NCBI RefSeq assembly: GCF_020085105.1
Contig: NC_058052.1
Span: 14,832,233 to 14,896,232 of the forward strand
Length of the DNA: 64,000 bases
Reading direction: 5' to 3'
Source of the DNA: Siniperca chuatsi
Taxonomy: Eukaryota > Chordata > Actinopteri > Centrarchiformes > Sinipercidae
The translations under genes were made by a program, and so were the position numbers. The notes beneath the pieces are model-generated. The model saw only the letters and a list, made by a program, of their open reading frames with translations. It made no database searches and had not been told where the DNA came from. Numbering within the stretch: the stretch's first letter is position 1; each line of letters opens with the position of its first letter. Shown here piece by piece: positions 46,926 to 59,892 of this stretch.

Positions 46926-49900
46926 CTACAGCAGTGGATTGCGCGAAGGCTCCCACAGTTTGCTTGCCAGCTGCCTGCAGTGCTGCAGGATGATCTCGGT
47001 GGGGATGACCCCCAGGTGAACTGTCAGCAGCTCGTAGCACTTCACCACCTCTCCCTGGTGATTCTTACTGTAGTACCGCAGCAGCTTCCTGCTGGACACA
47101 TTACTTTCTATAGTCAGCAGCACTCTCTTTTGGATTAATCACATCTATTTTTGCCATGCACAGTTGTTTACCTGTAGTAGTCCCAGGCAAGCATCCCAAT
47201 GGGGGCAGAGTCATCAGGTAGGATGGGTATGTCCCCTGCCTCTAATTTGTAGCCCTGATTGATCAGATATACACATTATATGATGCAGTTTTTTTAACTT
47301 TTACATTATTCCAGGATACTAAATTGATTTCTTTTTATTGCTCGATACTAAAACTTGACATGCCAGTAACTTACAGTTTCATTTTCAAACCAGAGGAAGT
47401 AGCAGAAGTAGAAGTCTCCATCGCGCAATGTGACAGTGGAGTAACCTTTCTGGAGGTAGCGCCGTGTTGTGCTGACCAGGCTCCACACCTTCAGTACGGA
47501 TTAGTAAAGAGAAATTCATTTAAGACAAAGATGAGCAAAATGATGTAGTGAGCATTTTAAAAGGTGGTTTAAAATGGTTCGACGTTTTGGAAAATATGCT
47601 TATCCGCTTTGTTGCAGTTCTCTCCTCAAAAACAAAATACACCTGCCAGCCACTATAAAGCTTACTAATAAACACATTTTTGTTTGTTTAATCTGGTTTA
47701 CGGGAGTTATGTGCAGGACTATTTCTTGGCTGTGACCAGTAACTTCTTGGAGTCTCTGCAGGTTTCCTGGCAACTGTCGCCCCCCTCCCCATTTCCAGTC
47801 TTTATGCTAAAATAAGCTAACCGGCTTCTGGTTCCCGCTACATATTTACCACAGAGATGTGAGAGTGGTATCGATCTTCTCATTTTACTCTAGGCAAGAA
47901 AACAAATAAGCATTTTCCCCCAAAAAGAACTATTTCTTTTACCAAAAAAATTCATATTAACAACAAATGTAGTCTTGTATTTGGTCATATTCCATAACTT
48001 TTCTTTGATACATTTTTAGAATTCTACAGATGAAAGTGGCAATATGTTAAATTATTAATTTAATTCAATAATGAAAAATTACTGGTTCTGCACTGAAAGC
48101 AGCGATAGACTAAAATGAGACTTTAATGACTTGATAAGATGAACAGTTTCTGGTGTGCTCTTTATCTATCAATCAGCAATTTAATGCCACACTAATTAGT
48201 TAAGACATGCACTTCTAATATGTTTGACCTTGTTTTTGATGAACTGAGCCACTGGTCCCTTCCCCAGCTCAGATGTGGCGCGTTCTGTGATGTTGAGCGA
48301 CGGCGCAATCATTTGGCCAGTGGATCGGTCCACGCAGATAAAATGGATGAGGCCCGGGAAATCCTCCAGGTAAGTGAGATTAACAGGGTCAAGGTCAGTA
48401 CACTCAGGATAACAGTGTGTTATATTTCAAAACGTTTTCTAGGCGTATGTATATTGTAGACCCTTAAAATATGCATGCATTTCCAGAAATATTACAAATT
48501 TAGTTTTGTGCAAAGCAGCGCTCAGAGATCACAGACAACATGGCATTACAGGGAGTAGGATTATTTTGCTGACAGGATATGACACCATGGTGATATTCCT
48601 CTTGCATTTCACCAACAGGAAGTCCTTCCAGTCCATCAGTTTCTCTCTGGGAGAGACAGAGAGGAAAGGGCAGAACAGAAAGACAGTGACAAAGAAAAAA
48701 AGACGGGGAGAGAAAGAAGATACAGACATGAACGATGAAGGATGCCATTGTGGACTGTCTTAGTTAAAAAAATAGTACAAAAAGATGTTCAGCTGACGGA
48801 TACATACTGCACCATGGTCTGGGCTCGTTCCTGCAGACTGGGGGAGAGACAGCGAGGAATGTCGGCTGGTCCAGAGTCGATAAGAAAACACTGTCGATAT
48901 ATTCCACACAGCTGGGTCTTCATATTCTTACACCATGGGATAAGACTAAAACAAAAACATGAATAGAATCATTCAACGGATCATCCCAATGGCTTTGCTA
49001 TGACGCATTTTGGCCAGCAGAGGGCTCCAGCAGACTTACTCTTTGTTGAACCCAGGTCCTCCTCTGGCGAAGGCTCGGTTCTTGAACTCTGTCCAGACAT
49101 TCTGTAACTGTGCAGACTGGATAGAAGACAAAGGAACAAAAGCAGATTTTATTTGTTGAGGTCCAAAAACTGAAAATATTTTCATATGATTAATAATCAC
49201 ACTTATTTTTTATCATATTTTGGCTGAGGTAACTACTTCTTCTAGGGTCTTCTCTTTCCTGGATCTTCAGTTGATTCATTCAAGGTTAGATGGTGGTAAC
49301 AAAACAAATCTCCCAACTAAAGATAAATTAGTATTATACTTTAGTATAACATTTTTTAGGAAGGTAGTCCTAAGATATTTAGGAAGGAACAGTTTGGTAA
49401 GTAAGTATGATTTTTCACTAAATTTGTATGTATTCAACTATAAACTGTTGCATGGTTTGTGAATGATACTGTAATAACGAAGGAGGATTGAAGGAATATT
49501 GACAATTTAGTTTTATTACAGGCTATGATAAAACTTTTTTATATATATTTTAAAGTAAATTATTCTTACTTGTTGCATTTCACAAGGGAATTCCACTTAA
49601 AATTATTTTAGGCTGTTATTTGGTGAGATGTAAAAGCTTAATTTAACATTCAATAGTTGTACATGTTGTGTATGGTGCACAAAATATTGGTATACAACAC
49701 ACATAAAAACACATACCTGTATCTCACTAGGCCCCAGTGCTTTAATGAATTTATCCAGTTTGCTGCGGACGTCGTGTATAGTCGGCTGGCCTCTAGTAGC
49801 AGCAGATCCTTCTTGGCCTTCACTTAAACGCATCTCCAGCTTGGCGAAGGCCTCCAAAAACTTATACACTGACATGGCCACTGCACTGGTGGGAATCTAA

Positions 49901-52900
49901 CAGAGATAAATATAGATGCTTAAGTGGTTCAACAAGGGAGCAAAGATGTATTTAGATACTGTGAACACTGTATAAAACTGCTGTTAGTTAAAGAAGTAGT
50001 AAATATGTCGCAAGTGTGCCCCCTACTGGCCACAACAAAACCACAACATGTTAAGACAGAGAGAGAAACTGTGTGTACATCTAAGCAAAATGCGGAAGCA
50101 AGTACATACATGGATGTGTGTTGGTATCCACAAACCTTAGTTAGCAGCACTAGTGTGATGCCAGGCCACAGTGGCAGACAGTACATGGAGTGAGGCATCA
50201 TGGGATACAGCCCCTCTTTGAGTGAGACCTCTAAGAAGACTCTACGAGGGGTGGAAGAGTCAGGTGGAGGAACTTCCAGAGTCTGCAAGCTGTCCTCTGC
50301 CATCTGAAGACATTATCATTTTATCCAGTTGTCTCATTCCAACCGAAACTATCAGTTTAATTTGCTTAGTTAATTGTGATTTATAATATCCTATTAGGAA
50401 TAGACAGTGAAATATACTCTAACCTGGATGTCTGGGTCCACAAACTCAAACACAGGAGTACTTCCTCTCACTGGCTTGTCTGCTGACACACAAAAATGAA
50501 CAAAATGTTCTGCCATGAACAAACTGCCTCGTTGACACTGTCGTATAGATCCAGACTCATCTGTGTGAGTGCATACACGTGTATATAAGTATGGGCTGGG
50601 ATACAGGCAGGGGCATGAATGTATAAGTATAGATGTATATTTCATGTACTGTGTATATCAGTATGTTTTCTGTGTGGAACATGTACTGGATGTGAAAACA
50701 AATCCCTCTTGGACAATAAAAACTATCAATCTATACTGTAATTTCAATAAGAAGATAGAAATAGAAATAACTGAATAAACATGAATACACAGATTTTACT
50801 ACACAACCCACCTGAACTGCTTGAGTCTCTGTCTGTAGGGGAGGGCTCTGGGGTGTAGAAACTTTCGGGACCAGAACCGGATGTACTCTCAACATCCTTC
50901 ACAGAAACAAGACAATAATCAATCAGAAACAAGGTGGCCAACATTTTGTGGCGGTGCTGTGTGAGCGGCTGTCAGCATTTTCTACCTCAGGACCTGGGTC
51001 ATCCTGGTCTACGTTGCTAGGATACATATTCTGTGCCATGATGATGAGGGCCAGGAGATCAGAGGTGGCGAGTGTGCTCGCATTGCGGCTAGATTGAGCG
51101 GAGGAGCAAAGGGACGGCATACTTTATATAAAAAATCAGTTCAGATAATTAAAATAAAATACACTGACTTAGATAGACTTACATAAGAAACAGTGCAAGT
51201 TGTGGAATAAATGTGACGGGTTTATCTGTACCTGGAGTAGAAGGCGAGCAGTTTGGTGTGAACCAGGATGAAGGCATGCAGCACCTCCTCTCCTGCTCTC
51301 TCCACGCTGCTGTTGAGCTGCTGAACTAAACGGCGCTCCAGGAACTCGATGCACTGCTCACACAGTGTGGGGTGGATCAGCCTCTCCACTGCCTGACAGA
51401 GAGAGGGGACGACATGAGAGCGTGTGGGCAAAAATTACAATTTTAACCATTGTTTCCATCCTAGCTTGAGCACTGAAAGACAAGTATTTGCCCTTAAACA
51501 TGTACACACTGGCTTTTCAAATGTTTTAGACTATGAACTAACCAGTGTCTCTAATGAGAAAGAGGACAGAAGGATAGCTGGCATGGCAGGTTTTTTAAAG
51601 GGGTATGAGTCATTAATCTAACCTAAAAATGACTCTGACTGGACATTCTGAAATTATAGGCTTGAAGGGGAATCCAACCTAAATTCATCTTGTTACTGGG
51701 AAAAAGTGTAGTTTTTGGATTAATCTGAATAATCCCGAAAAAAAACTTCTAAAACAAATAGGACCATGTCTACATTTTTAGGATACATAGTTCAACACAC
51801 ATAAACAAAACAAAAAGGGGTTTTTAACAGTAAGAAAAGTTGGCTTTCTAGCTGTTTCTGCCATCTAGTGGTTAACATTTTGTTACATCCTAAATCAGAT
51901 GTAGCAATGCCTCAAATATAGTCAGGGCTTCACTAACACATAATGTGACAACAAAATAAATAAATAAAAACAAACTATAAACTGGTTGTTTACCAATGCC
52001 CAAAAACTGTGAGGGAGGGGAATTCAGTCAGTGTCAGGTGATAGAAACAAAGATACAAATATATTGTTGAGCAAGAAGGGAAAAAAGACACTATAAATAT
52101 GAATAATAATTAAATAATTCACAGTAGCAACATAACACAACACCTAAACAATATTTTTTTTGGTGCATTATCATGATACAGACAGCTCAATAAGATCTCT
52201 AGCTTTGCTTTATTGCATACAGGACTCCTGCGGGGACAAAGATATTCGCTTGAATCTGTGTCAAGGTGGCAAAAGTCTGCACAAACAGGCTGTAAAGAAA
52301 AAGCCTTTAAGGCCTGCTGTATAAAGTAGCAACGCACTGCACCTCCACTAAGAAGCTCTGGTCGTTCTCTCGGAGGTGGCTGTAGGTCTCCAGCAGGCTC
52401 TGCAGATGCTTCCACAGTCTCGCTCTTTGCTCCGTGTCCTGAGGACGCAGCCTGGTGACAAACAGCACAGTTCACACATCAACCAGATGCCGCGTTAAAA
52501 CCGTCCACTATCAGGAAGGAAGACACAAAATGTCTTACTCTTTTCTGAGGAGGTTACTGCTGAGGGTGACCATGCCAAACAGCACCTCAATCATCTTCTT
52601 CATCACATAGATCTTCCTCCTCAGATCATCCTCTCCCTCCTCACCATCTCCATTCACAGCAATGTAGAGACACTCATCGAACTGAGAAGGACACAAAATG
52701 ACCTCATTAGCTTGTACTGCCTCAAGCACATGAATAAAATGGAAAATAAAGTGAACATGGTTGTATTAAATAACTCTGAGAAGTAAATATTTGCACGAGA
52801 AAGACCTAAAAGGCTGATGACACTGAATGAACTTGAAACAAGTGTTTGGACTCGATAATTGTATCATGCGATGCAGGAGGACAACGCCTGGTTTGATTCC

Positions 52901-53549
52901 TTAACAAGACTCACTTGACAAACATGACGCTTCACTGTAAGAGAGGCATGTGTTTAGGTCACAGTGCTATTACTGTTGGCAAGGAGAAGTTCAAGAATGC
53001 AGGAATGTGCTTTATACATGAAGGCATTTCAAAACAAGGCCAAATGAGGTATAAGAACAAACTCCCATCCTTTTTATTTTTTAATGGATATGTGTCAGGA
53101 AAATATATATTTTACATCATGAAGAGAGCTAATCTGGGGATTTGTGCAGACATCTTTTATTTTGGAAGGCAGGCGCTACCTGGTGTAGGACGTAGATATG
53201 GTTGTTTTCGGTGGTGAAGGAGGTGTAGCTGTCACCCAGCCTGTCCACCATGGTGCTGCAGGAGATAATGATGGGGGCAAACAGGGTGCTGATGCTGTCC
53301 TCAAAGGCTGGCAGCTGAACAATAAAACAAAGGAAGGAAAGAAGAAAAGTTAGAAATGAAGAGTTACTCTAACAGCCAGGAAGCCAGCTACAAAGCATAT
53401 GCACAGTATCTGTCGAATTTCTTCCTCCTTACCCCCTGGCCTTCCTCTTGAGAAGCCCCATACTGCTCCTGGATACTCTGCTGAAACTCTGGGTCAGTCC
53501 AGTGGAAGAGGACCTCTGCGCTCTCACTGGCGATCAGCAAGCACTTCAT
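46926..53549 (-). CDS. hps1: hps1, BLOC-3 subunit, 691 aa
   Basis: Coding exons (minus): 53549-53433, 53314-53180, 52681-52539, 52451-52343, 51392-51232, 51121-50986, 50896-50812, 50479-50424, 50303-50136, 49896-49717, 49116-49040, 48945-48808, 48646-48581, 48373-48229, 47488-47375, 47254-47172, 47088-46926. Total 2076 nt; human HPS1 is 700 residues. HPS1 with HPS4 forms BLOC-3, the exchange factor for Rab32/Rab38 in melanosome and other lysosome-related organelle biogenesis. Recognised blocks: [20 protein letters not shown] at the start (first longin-type domain), [45 protein letters not shown] with [26 protein letters not shown] with FCYFLWFEN, and the C-terminal KLLRYYSKN ending WEPSRNPLL. 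One intron (48580-48374) is AT-AC. The acceptor just before ATG implies a 5' untranslated exon near 55.2 kb. Confidence 0.95.
47570..47945. repeat. Teleost interspersed repeat in an hps1 intron
   Basis: Contains CACCTGCCAGCCACTATAAA, GACTATTTCTTGGCTGTGAC, TTTCCAGTCTTTATGCT and GTGAGAGTGGTATCGATCTT, shared with many fish loci and with the 39.6-39.9 kb copy. Confidence 0.7.
48374..48580 (-). other. hps1 minor-class (U12) AT-AC intron, 207 nt
   Basis: Read on the minus strand the exon ends ATGGTGTC and the intron starts ATATCCTGTC, close to the U12 donor ATATCCTTT. The intron ends AATCTCAC and the next exon starts TTACCTGGAG. A U12-like branch motif CCTTGAC is at 48394-48388, its A 15 nt from the intron end. 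Joining gives VSYLEDF, exactly the HPS1 family sequence. GT-AG alternatives do not restore it. Confidence 0.9.
51393..52342 (-). other. hps1 intron without recognisable features
   Basis: AT-rich, no coding similarity, no repeat with clear ends. Confidence 0.6.
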
Positions 53550-56500
53550 CTGGACTACAGACACACTCCTGTCCTGCTTCACTGTGGTGTCTCCTATTTA
53601 CTCCAACCACTCCACATGCATCATGCTAGAAAGAAAAAGGTTCAAAGTATTGAGATAAAAGACATAAAATAGAGTCTGGGGAGGGATTTTGTGAAACAGA
53701 GGTCTGACATGTTACTATTCACAGCTGGCACATGTCCAAAAAGAAGAGGGTGCTAAAATCTTGAGTGTGAGGGCAGAAAGGAACTATAGCTCCATCTGAT
53801 AAGATGACAGACTAACATTTACTAATTACACGTTTAACAGTTTGATCTAAAACAAATCAGAGATCATCTGAAAATTATTATTTATTACAGCATGCAGATG
53901 GTATGAACATCAATCTGATTTTCAGCATATTTCACAGCCAGGACATTTTTAGATTGAATATTCCACCACAGACTTTTCTTTGAAGAAAGATGGCTGATAG
54001 CTGTCAAAACAAACCCATTCTATACCATCATCAATTTAATGTAAACATTCAAATTTAGCCATGAGTTCGTTGTCATTGAATCACTGGAACGTTATTTTCA
54101 CACAGGGCCAGATATGAACACATTAGCCACTGGAGAAAGCAAGGGGGAACTTTTTCCCACACTCCACTGCCTTTTGACATAAAATAAACAGTTTCTAAGA
54201 GCTGATATTCTATCAGTGACAACCTCTGATGAGAGCAGAGATTCAAAAAAAGTAAGACCAAAGGCAAAAATGCCAACAGTGAGGAAATCAGGACACTATC
54301 AGGCAAAGCAGCTACAAGTCCACTGAAGTCCCATTAGCAGAACTTCAAGAGATATATTCTCATTCTCTTCAAGAAAAGATTTAAAAAACGATTTATAAGC
54401 GTGCAGAGAGCAAAGCAGGGATTGTGTGGTACTGGTCATCTTTGGAGATCTACTGAGATCAGCTTTAGCTCGTTGATTAAATGCCTTAGAAACTGTATTG
54501 ATTATACTAACTCTATAATCCTTTATGTAGGTTTAATCTTGACACGTCTAAATAGAGGCTTTTAGATATAGTCCCTCGCACTTGTTTTTTAACAGCTCTT
54601 TGTGTTGACTTCATTTACATCACAGAAAAGTCCACTTGCAAAGATGTTTACACAAAAACAACACAAATGTGAAATCTTTCTGGTCTACTTCCACATGTCA
54701 TAGACAGACAGAGAAACTGTGACGGCATCGCTTCCGTATCATTTCTAACCATCATCAAAGTTGTGCATGTCGCCTGCTGACCCTTTGCAAATGCATCTGA
54801 TCGTGTTAATGTGCTGTAACCCAGCATGTAGTGAAATTCTCTTGAAATGCACCCAGAGCTGATCATTTGATATCAGCAGTTTCCTCTATCAATAGACTAT
54901 ACATGTGCAGTCAGGCATAAAGCCCTACACAGGTATGATATGGAACCATATGAGCCTGTATGCGGGTCACAGCTGATGCCAAAGCTCAACAATCGAATAT
55001 TTATCATCATCTGAAGCCGTTCCGATCCGTAAATGACATCCCGCGTTTTACCTACAGCCTTAAGTTATTTCCCCATTCCAAACTTTTTACTTCCTTAATG
55101 CAGACTGACAAACACACAGCTACAGTTCATGTCACAACAACTCACTCTGTGTTTCGTACGCAGGGTGATCCCAGCATCTCCAGCGCCTCTGTCCCAGACT
55201 TCAGCTCGCTTCGGCGTTTCGTGCAGCTTGTGGACGTTTTCACCGCGGCTGCTGTGTCTCTCAACCAAACCTGCTTCCTTCCGCGCGACGCCGCTGAATC
55301 ATGTGACATCAGCAGGGCTTTGCATGCAGGAAGTTTGTGTTGCTGATCTGAAGACAGAAAGAGCTCTCGAGCAGTTGGGGAGCGTCCTGTAACAACACCG
55401 CTCCTGGATAAGTGTTGTAGTAAGTGGCTGTTCCCCCCCAGGAGCCTGATGATCAGTGAGGCAGGAGAGGGTCATGTGCTGGTGCCTGAAGTGGGGCACA
55501 TGACTGAGAGGCTGCGCTGTAGACAATAGTGTGGTATTTGTGGAATGAAGCTTAGGTTGCCATGTAGTGCAAAAAGGCCTAATAAAGAAAGCCTTCAGTA
55601 AAATTTGGAGGAAAACAGAGCAAAATCTTAAAACGCTACTACTGATAAAAATCTTAAACATTTATTACTACACATACAGAAAAATGAGAAATGGTTCACA
55701 ATATGAAGATCACAGTAATATTGAGATTGAGGCATGTGGGTTGAATATTTTTTACATAATCCTCTAATAAAATATCAAATACAATTCTGATCAATAAGGA
55801 GAAGTTATGAATTCAGTTTAATTGCTTTAAGCTAAAAAGTCCCAGCACTCAGTTCACTAATGTATAGATAATTTTAATGTAAGTTTTTAGTCACATTTAT
55901 AAGACAAGTAAACAAAGCAAAGGTAGAAAGAATTATTAGGCTATAAAAGAGAGATAAGAAATTCACAATGCACTATAGACCCAATATTGAGTAGTCTCCC
56001 ATTTGTTCCTATATAAATATTACGTTTTTTTTCATCAAGGGAACACCTTGTAAGAGACATACATTACATAAATGCTGCATATACACAAATAAACACTCAC
56101 CAAACACCAGGCTGTTTCTCAGAGAATGTTTTGATGGCTACAACAAATCTGTGTTGTATCATAATATTCAGTGCAGATTGTATGCTTGGCTTCTGAGCGG
56201 AGCAATGAACCCCATAGTAACATAAATATTTATGTTTTATTAAGCTTGCTTGGGTCAAAATGGTCCAAAATGCCAAGAGTTCTACATTGTGGGCCAAAGT
56301 CTAATCTAGTCCATCAGTTTTCTGGGGATCCAGCATTCATGGAAGTCTTATTTAAGCTGACTCCTGTATATACAGAGTAAACATCATGAAATCCTCAGTG
56401 TATGCTAACAGGGCGAAGGGGCCTTGCATGTCTCAAAATGGATCACTGAGTGTAAACAGTGTTAGGCAGGCCTGGGTAACAGTTACCTCCACTAAGGAGG

Positions 56501-59500
56501 CACTGTCACGCAGAAGTGGCCAGACACAGCGCAGTCCTCCTATATCACAACACAATTCGATTTTGTCAGAGGAAGTGACGCTCAGCAGTTGTTATCACAA
56601 GGTACAGGTTTATATGAACCAACGTTTGCCAAATAAAACCATTTCCATGGACGGCCTGAAAAGATCCTGGTCTGAATGTCAGGAAGTTCACTAAGGCCTC
56701 GATATCGCTTTGGTCAGTTATAGTTAATCCTTCACTTACAAGTCAGAGGTACTCAATTTACTCAACAAACATACTTTTGATTTTATTAAGTTCCAGTTTC
56801 AAACCAGAAATTATTTAGACTGTGTTTTGCCCTGGCACGCAGTTACATTTTCTGCATGTATCAAACATATAGCTGATAGTTTAGAACATTTAAAATAATA
56901 GTAGCAATTTTCTTGATAAAGTAACTTTCTGTACCTTAGTGTGTCTGCTCTCTCTCCCTCCCTGTTTTTACAGGTTTGTATGCACTTAAAAAATAAAGCA
57001 TGTCTGCATATCTAAATGTGCATATATGTATGGCCTTTACAGTAAGATGAATAATATTTTTCTCTTCACAAGGCCCCCCGATTAAATGGACCAGGTGTTA
57101 ACGAGTCTGGTTTGATTCTTACACGTCAACACTGTTGGCCTGTTTGAAATGAGCCACATGCGAAGTGAGACTGTTCCTGAAGTTCATTTCTGAGACCAAA
57201 CATTTCTGCTACTTACATGAAAGCGAAAGCCCATTTTCCATGAATGGAACTTAAAACAAATATATAATTAAAGGTACATGCTTTGGATCACGGCTCTTGA
57301 AGGGCTGCCAGTGTTAATGACTCACTGTCATGAAACTGCAGTACAGTTCAAGCCTGTCTTGCCTTCTATAGAAATCAGTTCAGTGCAGGTTTTTTTCACG
57401 TGCCGTGCTTGTCTGGGAGAAAGTGTAGGCACCTGAACAGACAAGCATTTTAATCCAAGGGCCCACAAGATCTAACCATAGTCCTTCATCTCCCATATAC
57501 ATGATCCTACCAAGCTCCCAGTTGTCTATGCATCACCAGACACTGGGCCAGGTCTGGCCCAGGTTTAGTCTGTCCGGGCCAAAGCTGAGGTCTGGAGGTT
57601 TAGCCCATCCTGGCTTCATGTTTCCCATCAGCAGCTGCCTCATGCAGTGACAAGACAGCACTCTTCCCACTACAAAGACTCGCTCCAGCTGCTTCCACAT
57701 CTGGGGCCACAGAGTGTGTTTATGTGTGAGCGAGTGAGTGAGTGAGTGCTTTAATACTCCGATACCTTTTTTTAAGGATGCTGCTAGAATTTGGCAGCTT
57801 TTATTGATAGGTTCTTTCTGTACGAGGGTATTTCTGCTTTTCTTTGTGCTCCTGTGCAGGTATAACTCATATTTGTTCATCTCTTTGTCTCTTTTCTTCT
57901 CTTGCATCCACATGCTTCTGCAGATCCCTGTCATATCCTGAGAACTGCTGTGGAGTCTGGTTGCATTGCTCAATGTTAACTCGCATGATGGGACCAAATC
58001 TTCTCTTGTGTGCAGCATAGTGAGTTTACAAGCAAAGGTTAATGTCTAACCTGTTGACAAACTAAAATCTGAGTAGGAATACATTCCTTGCTTTAGTGCA
58101 GATTGTGGCATGAGAAATTTGTCACTTTTACTGAAGAATATACAGAACAAATACAACTTCTTAGGTATTTGTAGGTGTTTATTATCAATGTAAACTTTTT
58201 TTTACAAAAAATAATATATAGGCACACTTTACATATTAAAATAATGCTCTCCAAAAGAAATATGAACACCTCTACATTAACTATAAACACATTCAGAGGA
58301 CAAATATCCTTTATATTTAATATGTTTAGGCACTGAACCTGCTCCTGTTTATCTTCCACCATGAGTCTAGAAATGTTATCTTTGTTCTTAACAAGCCCAT
58401 CTTTAAATAAGATGGTTAAAATATTATGAAATAAAACTAAAATAAATGCAGATGTGAAACATGGGTTATGAACCATAACCCATTTTAAGGTAATTTCTTT
58501 TCTTGCAAATTGTCTGTGCCTCATCTTAACACAGTCACTCCTTCACCCCATTAGTCAATGAATACATTCTTAAAATTATTTTAGATTTTTCTTTAGAGTT
58601 CCTTTTATAATATAAAAACGAAGCAAAGTATTTAATCATATAAATTAGGTGTGTACTTTATGTAAGTAAACATATCAAGCTTAAATCACTTATTTTCTGT
58701 ACAAAATTATGTAAAATATATAATGTATATTTAGTACAAAAAAAACCTAGCAGCATAAGAGTATTATAAAACGTGAGATCACACTGAAGATAGTGAGATA
58801 GGTTCAAATACACCTGAAAAACTGTTAAGCTTTGAAGTTTTGAAGTTAGTTTTGAATCTAAAGCAAAACCCAGCTTGCAGGCAATGTAAGGACAGATGTT
58901 ATGGATGGGTTCACATTGTTCTTTAGCTATGCATTGCTGAAAAACAGCACCAGCAACATAGCCTGGCTATCGTAGTCTACAGTTAAATTGATTAAAACCT
59001 GCAGCAGAAAAGCAATGATACACAAAACATACAAAAACAGCCTTTAGAAGAACCAGATTTTCCCTATAAGCTACTTGATATGGCAATTAAGGGAAGAAAC
59101 GTATACTTTCAGAGGCACGTCAAACAGACTGGACAGACACATCAGTAGCTTTATCAATAAAACACACACAGTTACAGCACTTGGTTAGTCCAGGCATGAC
59201 CTTACACACACCACGGCAGTTTCTCTTTGTGGAAAGGATCAAGTCAAACTGAAGTTGACTAGTGTATGCTTCAGAAACGCTGCCTGTTCAGAGTTTTCTC
59301 TCATACTTTTTTGTCTGTCGGTCAGTGAAGGATTAGAAAAAAAGAATGGAAAAAAAGACTCTTGGCAGACGCACAGATAGCAAACCCTTGGTTTGACAAT
59401 CCAAGAGAAGAAAATATAGCTTAATCAAGTCAAAGAACATGGACTTTTTTGATATTGCATTTTTGTAACTACAAAACGTAAACTTCATAAAGAGGCACAA

Positions 59501-59892
59501 AACAATCACGGTCCATAGTCTTGTAGCATATGAGGAATTGCTGGTGAAAGGAATTGAAAAAGTGTTCAGTGCAGCCCTTTTTATGTGTGTTGGGCAAGTC
59601 TTTCTTTGTTGGACCAGAGAAGAGAACAAGGAAAGGGTCGGTTTTAACGGTTGAAGAGGCTGTTGTTAAACCAGAGGATTGTACTGTATTCGAGCCAAGT
59701 GTCCACTGGACTGAAGTGTCCTTGAGCAAAAATCCTAACAAAGTGGTATTCTGACATCCCTGTGTTTTCCCAGAAAGGTGAAAAAAAGAATTGAAGAGCC
59801 ACACTGTTTTTAAGCTTTGGGTCAAGCCGAGGGTTGAGGGCTTGGTAGACTTCTGAGCATCACGGCGATATCTCAGGGATGAAGAGTCAATG
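53550..59892. other. hps1 upstream region and hpse2 downstream region
   Basis: From 53550 to about 55.2 kb this is probably hps1 5' intron. From about 58.2 to 59892 it is probably hpse2 3' UTR; an AATAAA on the minus strand lies at 58183-58178, about 1.7 kb past the stop. Between these I see AT-rich sequence only. The 161-residue minus frame at 57533-58018 has no similarity and contains a TCAC-repeat-derived SLTH stretch. Confidence 0.5.
55150..55560 (-). promoter_or_regulatory. Putative hps1 promoter with three M-box-like E-boxes
   Basis: CpG-enriched patch (CCGCGCGACGCCGCTG; TTTCACCGCGGCTGC) about 1.6 kb upstream of the hps1 ATG. It contains TCATGTGA (55299-55306), GTCATGTGCT (55471-55480) and, on the minus strand, AGTCATGTGC (55505-55496). 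The MITF M-box consensus is AGTCATGTGCT. Assignment as the hps1 promoter rests on position and CpG content. Confidence 0.5.

Noticed and set aside
48568-48580. Alternative GT donor (CCT|GTCAGC) for the hps1 intron read as AT-AC
   Set aside because: Weak donor. Joined in phase to an AG acceptor it would give SYPDFPG in place of the conserved SYLEDFPG.
57533-58018. 161-residue minus-strand open frame
   Set aside because: No family similarity, low-complexity SLTH repeat from a short tandem repeat, and no splice or promoter context; judged a chance frame.
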